Assembly: GCF_007673775.1 (NCBI RefSeq)
Contig: NZ_VEAF01000007.1
Coordinates: forward strand, 124,001-188,000
DNA: 64,000 nt
Direction: 5' to 3'
DNA from: Curtobacterium sp. 9128
Lineage (GTDB): Bacteria; Actinomycetota; Actinomycetes; Actinomycetales; Microbacteriaceae
Below the pieces are notes generated by a model. That model saw nothing but the letters and a program-made list of their open reading frames with translations, ran no database searches and was not told the origin of the DNA. This document shows, in pieces, positions 8,878-16,979 of the stretch. Position 1 is the first letter of the stretch. Each line of letters opens with the position of its first letter. The translations under genes were made by a program, and so were the position numbers.

Positions 8878-10659
8878 ATGTGCGGCATCATCGCGGCCCG
8901 CGTCGCCGACGACGCCACCCCGTACCTGCTGGACGGCCTGGAACGCCTCGAGTACCGCGGGTACGACTCCGCCGGCATCGCCGTGCGGACGGCCGTCGGC
9001 GGCACCGAGGTCCTCCGGTCGGTGTCGCGGCTCGGGGACCTGCGTGCACTCGTCGCCGCCCGGTCCGGCGCCGCGCTGACCGGGACCGGCATCGGCCACA
9101 CCCGCTGGGCGACGCACGGCGGGGTGTCCGAGCGGAACGCCCACCCGCACCAGGACTGCTCCGGTCGCGTCAGCGTCGTGCACAACGGCATCGTCGAGAA
9201 CGCCGACCGGCTCCGGACGACCCTCGAGACGCAGGGGCACGTCTTCGCGTCGGACGTCGACTCCGAGGTCATCGCGCACCTCGTCGAGCGGGCACTCGCG
9301 GTCGACGCCGATCTGATGCTCGCCGTGCAGATCGCCACCGCCCAGCTCGAGGGGTCGTGGGCGATCGTCGTGCTGGACGCCGTGACGGGCCGCATGGTCG
9401 TCGCAGCGGAACGGTCACCGCTCGTCGTCGCCCGGACCGGACGCGGTGACTTCGTCGCCAGCGACGTCGGCGCGATCGCGGAGTGGTGCGAGACGTTCGT
9501 GGCGCTCCGCGACGGCGACGTCGTCGAGCTCGGCGAGTCGTGGGAGTGGTCGTCGGCGGGTGTCGCGGTGCCGGTGCCGTTCCCGACGCCGTCGCCGTTC
9601 GCCGCCGCGGCGCTCGACCTCGGCGACCACCCCGACCACATGGCGAAGGAGATCGAGGAGCAGCCGGCGGTCGTCGCGGCCGTCCTCGACCGGGTGGCGG
9701 TGCGCGCCGCGGACGGTGGCATGTGGGCAGGACTCGGGCTGCCGGATCCGGAGCGGTTGGCGGTCGTCGCGTGCGGGACGTCGCTGCACGCCGGACAGGT
9801 CATCGCCACCGCGCTCCGCTGGATCGGCGGGGTGCCGACCGACGTCGTCGTCGCGAGCGAGGCCGACCAGGTGGTGCTCTCGCCCGGGACGCTCGTCGTG
9901 GCGATCAGCCAGTCGGGCGAGACGGCCGACGTGCTCCGCGCGCTCGACCGGTTCGGCGACGCGCACCCGGTGCTCGCCCTCACGAACAACGTGCACTCCT
10001 CGCTCGCGCGCCGCGCGGACGCCGTGCTCGACTGCCACGCCGGGCCCGAGATCGGTGTCGCCGCGACGAAGACCTTCACTGCGCAGGTGGTGGTCGGGGT
10101 GGCCGCGATGCTCTCCGCGCTCGTGGCGTCCGGGCGGCTCTCCCCCGACCGGGCGACGGCACACGTGCGCGCGCTGCGGTCGCTGCCGGCCCGCATGGAG
10201 CACGCCGGCCGGGTCGCTGCCGACCGCGTCCCGCTGCTCGTGTCGAGCGTGCGCGACGCCAGCGGCTTCCTGTTCCTCGGCCGGGGTGCCGGTCTGCCCT
10301 ACGCGGCCGAGGGTGCGCTGAAGCTCAAGGAGCTCAGCTACCGCTGGGCGGAGGCGTACCCGGCCGGCGAACTCAAGCACGGTCCGCTGGCGCTCGTCGA
10401 CGAGGGCACGCCGGTCGTCGTCGTCGACCACGGCGACCCCCGCCTGCAGGCTGCGATCGCCGAGGTCCGGGCACGCGGCGGCCGCGTCATCACGATCGGT
10501 GGCCCCGGGTCGGACGTCCCCGCCCTCGGGTCGCCGGAACCGTGGGGACCGCTCGAGGCGGTCGTGCCGCTGCAGATGTTCGCCCGCGAACTCGCACTCC
10601 GGCTCGGGTGCGACGTCGACAAGCCGCGGAACCTCGCCAAGTCGGTGACGGTCGCGTGA
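8878..10659 (+). CDS. glmS: Glutamine--fructose-6-phosphate aminotransferase (isomerizing)
   Basis: 593 residues from ATG at 8878, chosen because the processed enzyme must expose Cys-2 (MCGIIAARV) and because AAGGA lies 8 bp upstream. GlmS makes glucosamine-6-phosphate for peptidoglycan precursors. The N-terminal Ntn glutaminase domain shows YRGYDSAGIA, GIGHTRWATHG and VVHNGIVEN. Two SIS sugar-isomerase domains follow (VACGTSLHAG and AISQSGETAD; LFLGRGAGLPYAAEGALKLK). It ends with the standard DKPRNLAKSVTV tail. Slightly shorter than the typical 600-620 residues. A 33-residue membrane peptide overlaps its stop codon. Confidence 0.93.
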   Translation: MCGIIAARVADDATPYLLDGLERLEYRGYDSAGIAVRTAVGGTEVLRSVSRLGDLRALVAARSGAALTGTGIGHTRWATHGGVSERNAHPHQDCSGRVSVVHNGIVENADRLRTTLETQGHVFASDVDSEVIAHLVERALAVDADLMLAVQIATAQLEGSWAIVVLDAVTGRMVVAAERSPLVVARTGRGDFVASDVGAIAEWCETFVALRDGDVVELGESWEWSSAGVAVPVPFPTPSPFAAAALDLGDHPDHMAKEIEEQPAVVAAVLDRVAVRAADGGMWAGLGLPDPERLAVVACGTSLHAGQVIATALRWIGGVPTDVVVASEADQVVLSPGTLVVAISQSGETADVLRALDRFGDAHPVLALTNNVHSSLARRADAVLDCHAGPEIGVAATKTFTAQVVVGVAAMLSALVASGRLSPDRATAHVRALRSLPARMEHAGRVAADRVPLLVSSVRDASGFLFLGRGAGLPYAAEGALKLKELSYRWAEAYPAGELKHGPLALVDEGTPVVVVDHGDPRLQAAIAEVRARGGRVITIGGPGSDVPALGSPEPWGPLEAVVPLQMFARELALRLGCDVDKPRNLAKSVTVA

Positions 10660-10757
10660 ACCACCTGACGCTGTTCCTGGTCGTGATGGCCACGGTCTCG
10701 GTCCTCGTCACCGTGACGGCCGTCCTCACGGTGGTCCTGCCCTCGGTGGGTTCCTAG
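10656..10757 (+). CDS. 33-residue single-helix membrane peptide coupled to glmS
   Basis: GTG at 10656 overlaps the glmS stop in a GTGA arrangement, giving MNHLTLFLVVMATVSVLVTV followed by TAVLTVVLPSVGS and TAG. Nearly the whole peptide is one hydrophobic helix. The 4-bp overlap is the usual sign of translational coupling. It is short, so chance cannot be excluded, but the composition is that of a real small membrane protein. Possible roles include regulation or membrane tethering of GlmS or of the following M50-like protein. Confidence 0.45.
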   Translation: MNHLTLFLVVMATVSVLVTVTAVLTVVLPSVGS

Positions 10758-10781
10758 CCGCGTCTGTCACAGTGGCGGCCG

Positions 10782-11507
10782 ATGACCACCGAACCACTCG
10801 CCTCCGCCGCCTCCCTCGTGTTCGTCGCGATCCTCGTCGGCGCGGTGCTGCCGTTCGTGCCCGTCGTCGGCCGCGTCGCGCGGCTCGCGACGACCATCGC
10901 GCACGAGGTCGGGCACTCCGTCGTCGTCGTGCCGTTCGGCGGTTGCATCCGCCGCATCGACCTGCGCCCCGACGGGTCCGGCGAGGCGTGGGTGCAGCTC
11001 GGCGGTGTGCCGGGTGCCGTCCGGTGGCTCGTGCGCATCCTGAACCTCTACGCCGGGTACAGCGCTCCGCTCTGGGCTGGGGCGCTGCTCGTGACCGGGG
11101 CACTGCACGGCTCGCGCTGGCTCCCGGTCGTGGTGCTCGGCGTGATCGGGCTGATCGCGCTGCTGTTCGTGCGGAACTGGTTCGGCCTCCTCGTCGTCGT
11201 GGGCTTCGACGCGCTCGCCCTGTGGGTCGCGCTCCGGCCCTCGGAGGCCACGCTCCTCGTCGTCGCGGGCGTCGGGGCGCTGTTCGTCGTCGACGGTCTG
11301 CGCTCGGTCGTGCAGGTCGCCGGCTGGATCGCCACCGGCGCGCGCGTGCAGACCGACTTCCACATCGCCGCGGCGGAGATGCGCCTGCCCGCCGGCGTGT
11401 GGTTCGTGTGCTTCGTGCTCGTCAACGGCGTCGCCGTGTGGCTCGCGCGCGACCCGCTGCTCGCCGTCTGGGACACGATCGCCGCCGGGGTGCGTGCGTT
11501 CGTGTAG
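10782..11507 (+). CDS. M50B-like membrane metalloprotease family protein
   Basis: 241 residues. An N-terminal helix is followed by HEVGH (residues 41-45), the zinc-binding motif of M50 site-2 proteases and their relatives, then five or so further membrane helices (ALLVTGALHG, VVLGVIGLIALLFV, LLVVAGVGALFVVDGL, GVWFVCFVLVNGVAVWLA). This matches the actinobacterial M50B-like family, whose substrates are unknown. A second metal ligand such as an NPDG motif, usual in true S2P proteases, is not obvious, so proteolytic activity is uncertain. It starts 24 bp after the small membrane peptide and may be in the same transcript. Confidence 0.8.
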   Translation: MTTEPLASAASLVFVAILVGAVLPFVPVVGRVARLATTIAHEVGHSVVVVPFGGCIRRIDLRPDGSGEAWVQLGGVPGAVRWLVRILNLYAGYSAPLWAGALLVTGALHGSRWLPVVVLGVIGLIALLFVRNWFGLLVVVGFDALALWVALRPSEATLLVVAGVGALFVVDGLRSVVQVAGWIATGARVQTDFHIAAAEMRLPAGVWFVCFVLVNGVAVWLARDPLLAVWDTIAAGVRAFV

Positions 11508-11557
11508 CGCGCCCGCGCCCGCTCCCCCTCCTCGCCGCTCCCCGCTCCCCGCTCCCC

Positions 11558-11690
11558 GACTCGGAACGACGGCGTCGCTGTCGTACGACATCGACCATGT
11601 CGCTCCGTGCGGCGGCAACCGTTCACCACGCGAAGGAACGACGGTGTCGACGTCGTACGACATCGACCGTGTCGCTCCGCGTCACTCCGC
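11558..11690. repeat. Paired 36-bp palindromes, 72 bp apart, locus A
   Basis: Two imperfect palindromes at 11567-11602 and 11639-11674, each built around TGTCGTACGACA or CGTCGTACGACA with flanking CGAC and GTCG arms, preceded by GACTCGGAACGAC. The start-to-start distance is exactly 72 bp. Locus B at 45241-45365 has the same architecture, the same spacing and the same preceding GACTCGGAACGAC. The rest of this 278-bp gap is pyrimidine-rich or ACGCCC-type low-complexity sequence (11508-11557 and 11690-11765). Confidence 0.75.
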
Positions 11691-11785
11691 CAACACGCCC
11701 GCACGCCCGCACGCCCCGAACACGCCCGCACGCCCCGCCACGCCCGCACGCCCCCACCCCGGCCCACGCCTGCCACGATGGACCC

Positions 11786-12316
11786 GTGCACACCGCCGAC
11801 GCCCTCCGCGCCCTCGACACCGCCCCCGCGTCCGCGCTCCGCGACCGCTACCGCACGTTCGTCGAGGTCCACGGCGACGCCGCACTCCGACGGAACGGCG
11901 GCCCTGAGCACCTCACCGGGTCGTGCTTCGTCCTCTCACCGGAGATGACCCACGTGCTGCTCTGCCTCCACCGCAAGGGTCGCTTCTGGGTGCAGTTCGG
12001 CGGGCACGTGGAGCCCGGGGACCCGACGCTCGCCGACACCGCCCGCCGCGAGGCCCGCGAGGAGTCCGGCATCGCCGACCTCGACCTCCTGTCCGACGAC
12101 GTCGTCGACCTCGACCGTCACGACCTGCACGGCGGCTTCTCCTGCGCGGCGCACTGGGACGTCGGCTTCGTCGCCCTCGTCCCGCGCGACACGGACACCG
12201 TGGTCAGCGACGAGAGCGACGACGTCCGCTGGTTCCCCGTCGACGCCCTCCCCGACGCGCTGCCCACCGGCTTCGCCGACCGTCTCGCCGGGGTGCTGGC
12301 GTCGCTCCGACCGTAA
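11786..12316 (+). CDS. Nudix hydrolase
   Basis: 176 residues from GTG at 11786. The Nudix box is visible near residues 70-95: GGHVEPGDPTLADTARREAR then EESGI. The REAREESG core is intact, while the first glutamate of the consensus is aspartate (GD). Substrates of this subgroup, which keeps the polar segment HLTGSCFVLSP before the box, are not predictable; nucleoside diphosphate derivatives are usual. It lies after the palindromic repeat locus and before metY, with no obvious functional link to either. Confidence 0.88.
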   Translation: MHTADALRALDTAPASALRDRYRTFVEVHGDAALRRNGGPEHLTGSCFVLSPEMTHVLLCLHRKGRFWVQFGGHVEPGDPTLADTARREAREESGIADLDLLSDDVVDLDRHDLHGGFSCAAHWDVGFVALVPRDTDTVVSDESDDVRWFPVDALPDALPTGFADRLAGVLASLRP

Positions 12317-12402
12317 CGGAGCGCCGCAATCGGGCCCCTCCCGACACGGGGCTGCGAGAGTACGTCCAGTACCGAGCAGTACCCGGCAGACGGAGGTGTC
12401 CC

Positions 12403-13791
12403 ATGGCGACCGATGACCACGGCTTCGCGACCGAACAGGTGCACGGCGGGTTCGTCCCCGACACCGCCCACGGCGCCCGGGTCCCCGCGGTCCACATGTC
12501 CTCCGGCTTCCTCTTCGACGACTTCGACCAAGCCAGGGACCGCTTCGCCGGCACCGACGACGGCTACACGTACACGCGGCTCGGCAACCCGACGAACGCC
12601 GATGTCGAACGCCGGATCGCGCTGCTCGAACGTGGCCTCGAGGCGATCCTGGTGTCGAGCGGGCAGGCGGCCGCGACGGTCGCGTTCCTCGGGCTGCTGC
12701 AGGCCGGCGACCACGTCGTCAGCGCGCGGAGCATCTACGAGGGCACCCGCGGCCTCCTCGTGCAGAACCTCGGCCGGCTCGGCATCGAGGTCGACTTCGT
12801 CGCCGACGCCCGCGACCTCGACGCATGGGCCGCCGCGGTGCGGCCGAACACGAAGGCGTTCTTCGCCGAGACGATCCCGAACCCGAAGAACGACGTGCTC
12901 GACATCACCGGTGTCGCGGAGGCCGCGCACCGTGCCGGGGTCCCACTCGTCGTCGACAACACCCTCGCGACGCCGTACCTGGTCCGTCCGATCGAGTTCG
13001 GCGCGGACATCGTCATCCACTCGGCGTCGAAGTTCCTCAGCGGTCACGGCTCCGGGCTCGGCGGGGTGGTCGTCGACGGCGGGTCCTTCGACTGGTCGGC
13101 CACCCCCGGACGCTGGACCCACCTGACGACACCGGAGCGCGCGCTCGGCGGCCGGAGCTACGTCGAGGCGTACGGCGCCCGCGCGTGGGTCGTGTACGCC
13201 CGCGACGTCGTCAGCTCCCGCATCGGCCCGACGCCCTCGCCGTTCAACGCGTTCCTGCTGCGCCAGGGCATCGAGACCCTCAGCCTCCGCGTCGAGCGAC
13301 ACAGCGCGAACGCGCTGGCCGTCGCGGCCTTCCTGGACCAGCAGCCGGAGGTGACGAGCGTCGACCACGCGGGCCTGGCCTCCAGTCCGTTCCACGACCT
13401 GGCGGAGCGGTACCTGCCCCGCGGGGCCGGCTCGGTGTTCGCCTTCACGCTCGCCGGAGGCGAGCCGGCGGCACGCGCCTTCATCGACGCGGTGCAGCTG
13501 TTCAGCCGGATGACCCACCTGGGCGACGTCCGCTCGCTCATCCTCCACCCGGCCACGACGACGCACGCCGGCCGCACCCCCGAGGAGCGTGCGGCGCAGG
13601 GCATCGGCGACGGCCTCATCCGGCTGTCGATCGGGATCGAGGACGTCGCGGACCTGGTCCGCGACCTCGAGCGCGGGTTCGCCGCGGTGCGCGGGGACGC
13701 CGACCGGGAGGCCCGGCTCGACCCCGCCGCGGAGCTCACGTCCCTGGGACACACGGTCCCCGGACAGCACGTGATCGCGGAGGAGATCTGA
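12403..13791 (+). CDS. metY: O-acetylhomoserine sulfhydrylase (PLP-dependent)
   Basis: 462 residues from ATG at 12403, preceded by GGAGG at 12392-12396. A Cys/Met-metabolism PLP enzyme. YTRLGNPT, SSGQAA and the PLP lysine motif SASKFLSGHGSGLGG are present, and the SRMTHLGDVRSLILHPATTTH segment is characteristic of MetY-type enzymes, which add sulfide to O-acetylhomoserine to form homocysteine. The following flavin monooxygenase starts 2 bp after its stop, so the two are almost certainly one operon. That pairing suggests use of sulfur released from an organosulfur compound. I saw no convincing SAM riboswitch in the 86 bp upstream. Confidence 0.92.
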   Translation: MATDDHGFATEQVHGGFVPDTAHGARVPAVHMSSGFLFDDFDQARDRFAGTDDGYTYTRLGNPTNADVERRIALLERGLEAILVSSGQAAATVAFLGLLQAGDHVVSARSIYEGTRGLLVQNLGRLGIEVDFVADARDLDAWAAAVRPNTKAFFAETIPNPKNDVLDITGVAEAAHRAGVPLVVDNTLATPYLVRPIEFGADIVIHSASKFLSGHGSGLGGVVVDGGSFDWSATPGRWTHLTTPERALGGRSYVEAYGARAWVVYARDVVSSRIGPTPSPFNAFLLRQGIETLSLRVERHSANALAVAAFLDQQPEVTSVDHAGLASSPFHDLAERYLPRGAGSVFAFTLAGGEPAARAFIDAVQLFSRMTHLGDVRSLILHPATTTHAGRTPEERAAQGIGDGLIRLSIGIEDVADLVRDLERGFAAVRGDADREARLDPAAELTSLGHTVPGQHVIAEEI

Positions 13792-13793
13792 CG

Positions 13794-15098
13794 ATGGCCG
13801 ACCTGCAGCACTTCGGGTACTTCTTCTCCCGCGGGTTCGGCCCGCAGGCGTGGGGGCGGTCCGACTGGGACTGGGGACACGACTGGACGAAGCCGGACCT
13901 GTACCAGCAGTCGGTGCGTGCGCTCGAGCAGGCGGGGATGGACCTCGTCATCGCCGAGGACGCGATCTCCCTCGGGAACCCGGCGACGCTCGACCTGCGG
14001 ATCCGCCAGGCGTACGGCGGCCCCAAGCACGATCCGCTGCTGCTCGCCCCGTACCTGTTCGCCGCGACGTCGCACATCGGGATCGCGCCGACCGTGAACG
14101 CCGGCTTCACCCCGCCCTACCTCGCCGCCCGCCAGTTCGCCACGCTGGCGCACCTGTCGTCCGAGCGACTCGGGATCAACGTCGTGACCGACGTCGGGAG
14201 CGCTCGGCACGCCGGCGTGGCGCCGCTGCCGCATGACCAGGCGTACGACCGTGCCGAGGAGTGGATCACCCTGCTCCGGCGGTTCTGGCACTCGTGGGGC
14301 GACGGCTACGTCGGCGACCGGTCGAGCTGGCGGTTCGCGGACGGGACGGCGCTCGACGCGTTCCACCACGAGGGCGAGCACTTCACCGCCGACGGACCGC
14401 TCAACGCACTGCCGCTCGCCGCCGATCCGGTCGTGGTCTCCCCCGGCGGGTCCGGCCGGGGCCTCGGCTTCGCGGGCACCCACTCGGACGTGCAGCTCGC
14501 CCTCGCGCCGCTCTCGGCCGCCGCGATGTCCGACTATCGGGCACGCGTGCTGGCGGCTGCAGCCGAGTCCGGGCGCTCGGCGTCCGACCTCCGGATCCTG
14601 TTCGTGCTGAAGCCCGAGGTCGTCGCCTCGGTGGAGGAGGCCGACCGGATCGTGGCCGCGTCGGCGCACCCGTCCGACGACGACCTCCGCACCGCTGCGG
14701 TCGCGTGGTCGAGCGACTCCGAGACGGACCTGCTGTCGCTCGACCTGGACCGGCCGATCCCGGAGGGGACCTTCGGCGACCACGTCTCCGCCGGGACGAT
14801 CCGTGGCCTCGTCGGGGACACCCCGGACGCACCGCTCCGCGAGCTCCTCACCCGCAAGGCCCGCAAGGGCCGCGTCGACGCGCGCGCGGGGTTCGTCGGC
14901 ACCGCTGGCGAGTTCGCCGACTTCATCGAGGAGCTCGGCGCCGACGCGGACAACGACGGGATCATCTTCTCCGGGGACCTGCACCCCGCGCAGGTGTACC
15001 GGATGTTCGGCGACATCGTGCCGGTGCTGCGGCAGCGCGGACTGCTCCGACGGGAGTACGGCGGCGGCGGGATCCGCGGGAACCTGTTCGACTTCTGA
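13794..15098 (+). CDS. LLM-class flavin-dependent monooxygenase (NtaA/SnaA/DszA-like)
   Basis: 434 residues. Begins with a strand-helix pattern of bacterial-luciferase-like TIM barrels (LQHFGYFFSRGFGPQAWG) and carries DLVIAEDAISLG, TSHIGIAPTVNAGF, NVVTDVGSARHAG and VVVSPGGSGRGLGFAGTHSD, typical of the long NtaA/SnaA/DszA subgroup that uses reduced FMN to oxidise sulfur or nitrogen compounds. A flavin reductase partner is not in the window. The tight link to metY, 2 bp away, argues for an organosulfur substrate, for instance a sulfonate, sulfone or thioether, but the substrate cannot be read from sequence. Confidence 0.85.
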   Translation: MADLQHFGYFFSRGFGPQAWGRSDWDWGHDWTKPDLYQQSVRALEQAGMDLVIAEDAISLGNPATLDLRIRQAYGGPKHDPLLLAPYLFAATSHIGIAPTVNAGFTPPYLAARQFATLAHLSSERLGINVVTDVGSARHAGVAPLPHDQAYDRAEEWITLLRRFWHSWGDGYVGDRSSWRFADGTALDAFHHEGEHFTADGPLNALPLAADPVVVSPGGSGRGLGFAGTHSDVQLALAPLSAAAMSDYRARVLAAAAESGRSASDLRILFVLKPEVVASVEEADRIVAASAHPSDDDLRTAAVAWSSDSETDLLSLDLDRPIPEGTFGDHVSAGTIRGLVGDTPDAPLRELLTRKARKGRVDARAGFVGTAGEFADFIEELGADADNDGIIFSGDLHPAQVYRMFGDIVPVLRQRGLLRREYGGGGIRGNLFDF

Positions 15099-15100
15099 CG

Positions 15101-15167
15101 CCACGACGGACAGGAGGCCACGACGGACAGGAGGCTCGGTGCCAGCTGGCACCGAACCTCCCGTCTG
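15101..15167. terminator. Shared-stem terminator with a duplicated 18-bp left arm
   Basis: Hairpin 15124-15167 around GGTGCCAGCTGGCACC, with arms related to the 8506 and 31303 hairpins but with two mismatches and one GU pair. It is preceded by a tandem copy of CACGACGGACAGGAGGC (near 15102 and again near 15120), suggesting a local duplication of one arm. It lies between convergent genes and can serve both. Confidence 0.7.
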
Positions 15168-15185
15168 CATCGCTTCGGGGTGGGG

Positions 15186-16853
15186 TCAGTGCCGGACCGG
15201 CTCCACGACCGAGGACTCCTCGACGTCGCGGACGTCCTCGGCGGTGCGGAGGATCTCCTCGCGCGGGGACGCCGAGTTGACCGCCCAGTAGTAGATCACC
15301 AGCGAGAACACGGCGACCACGAGGATGTCGATCCACAGCGGGAACACCGGGTGCGTCAGCGGACCGAAGTCGCTGAGGAACACGATCAGGCCCATGCCGA
15401 TCAGGTACGGCAGCAGCCACTGCGCCGCCTTCCAGTCCCAGCGCGGCCGGACGCTCGACGCGCCGCGGAACACGTTGTTGAGGATGATGACGACGGCCCC
15501 GATGAGGATCGCGACGCCGAGCTTCCAGTCGGTGTCCCATCCGGTCCAGAGGATGATGAGGTTCGCGACGATGAACGCGATCGGCGAGAGCACCGATGCG
15601 ATCGGCATGCGGTAGGGCCGCTCGACCTCGGGGATGCGCTTCCGGAACGCCCCCAGGGCGAGCGGGGCACCGGCGTACATGAGCACGGACGCGCTCGTGA
15701 TGAGGCTGACCAGGCCCTGCCACGACGGGAACGGCGCGAAGCAGGCGCACCCGATGACGAACGCCGTGATGAGGCCGACCCAGGGCACGCCCTGCTTGGT
15801 CGTCCACTCGAACGCCTTCGGGAAGTAGCCGTTGCGGCTGAGTCCGTAGGAGATGCGGGAGGTGGCGGTCACGTAGATGAGACCGGTCCCGGCGGGCGAG
15901 ATGATCGCGTCGATGAAGATGACGACCGCGAGCCAGGTGATGCCGGCGGCCATCGCGATGTCGGCGAACGGGCCGGTGTACTTGGTGAAGTCCGCCGTCG
16001 CCCAGGAGCCCTGGATCGCGTTCGACCGGAGGACCCCGAGGAACACGACCTGCAGCAGCAGGTAGATCACGAGACCGATGAGCACCGAGCCGATGACGGC
16101 ACGGGGGATGTCACGCTTCGGGTTCTTCGCCTCGCCCGCGAGCTGGTCGGCCTGCTCGAACCCGAGGAACGCGAAGATGATGCCCGAGGTGGAGACCGCC
16201 GCGAGGATGCCCTTCGCACCCTCCGGCATGAACCCGTTCGCGGCGGTGAAGTTCGACCCGTGGAATCCGCTGAACGCCAGCACGATGATGACGAGCAGGG
16301 GGATCGCCACCTTCCACCACGTCGCCGCGGAGTTCGTGTTCGCGAGGATCCGGACGCTCAGCAGGTTGATCACGGTCACGACCGCCATCAGCACGATGGC
16401 GACCGCGATGCCGGCACCGGTCAGGAGCTGCTGCGTCTCACCGTCCACGGTCGTGGTGTGCAGCCACGGGTGCGCGAACTGCCAGTGCTGGGCGTACTTG
16501 ATCATCGCCTCGACCTCGATCGGGGCGACGGTGACGGACTGCAGCCACGAGAACCAGCCGAACGAGGCGCCGGCGATGCCGCCGAACGCGATGTGGGGGA
16601 ACCGCGCTGTTCCCCCCGCGATCGGGAACATGCCGCCGAGTTCGGCGTGCACGAGTGCCAGGACGAGGATCGCCACGCCGCCGATGACCCACGAGATGAT
16701 CGCCGCGGGGCCGGCGGTCTTCAGCGCCTCCTGCGAGCCGAACAGCCAACCGGACCCGATGATGGATCCGGTCGACGCCCAGATGAGGCCGATGAAGCCG
16801 ACGTTGCGCTTGAGCCCGGAGTCGGGAAGCGCCTGTGCTGTCGAAGTTGCCAC
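15186..16853 (-). CDS. APC-family amino acid permease
   Basis: 555 residues from GTG at 16853, chosen because AGGAG lies 6 bp upstream; longer frames lack a binding site. Twelve to fourteen membrane helices are visible, starting NVGFIGLIWASTGSIIGSGW, whose GSIIGSGW is the conserved substrate-binding loop of APC transporters. GFEQADQLAGEAKNPKRDIP and ISPAGTGLIYVTATSR are also typical. It imports an amino acid or polyamine by proton symport; the particular substrate is unclear. It ends 18 bp from a bidirectional hairpin that separates it from the flavin monooxygenase. Confidence 0.9.
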   Translation of the reverse strand: MATSTAQALPDSGLKRNVGFIGLIWASTGSIIGSGWLFGSQEALKTAGPAAIISWVIGGVAILVLALVHAELGGMFPIAGGTARFPHIAFGGIAGASFGWFSWLQSVTVAPIEVEAMIKYAQHWQFAHPWLHTTTVDGETQQLLTGAGIAVAIVLMAVVTVINLLSVRILANTNSAATWWKVAIPLLVIIVLAFSGFHGSNFTAANGFMPEGAKGILAAVSTSGIIFAFLGFEQADQLAGEAKNPKRDIPRAVIGSVLIGLVIYLLLQVVFLGVLRSNAIQGSWATADFTKYTGPFADIAMAAGITWLAVVIFIDAIISPAGTGLIYVTATSRISYGLSRNGYFPKAFEWTTKQGVPWVGLITAFVIGCACFAPFPSWQGLVSLITSASVLMYAGAPLALGAFRKRIPEVERPYRMPIASVLSPIAFIVANLIILWTGWDTDWKLGVAILIGAVVIILNNVFRGASSVRPRWDWKAAQWLLPYLIGMGLIVFLSDFGPLTHPVFPLWIDILVVAVFSLVIYYWAVNSASPREEILRTAEDVRDVEESSVVEPVRH

Positions 16854-16979
16854 TGTTGCTCCTGTCGAGATGACCACGGCCCGTGGGGCGTGGGCGTGGT
16901 CATCGACTCTGGCACTCGGCGGGGACTTCGGACGATTTCGTAACCAGGTGGAAACAATCATCCTGTATAAGCACTCAGG

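Noticed and set aside
5575-9279. A 1234-codon open frame on the minus strand
   Set aside because: It lies antisense to the clear LuxR-type and glmS genes; its Arg/Gly/Val-rich product is typical of shadow frames in GC-rich DNA.
12317-12402. SAM or SAH riboswitch before metY
   Set aside because: Only short GC-rich stems were seen in 86 bp, with no recognisable riboswitch core.
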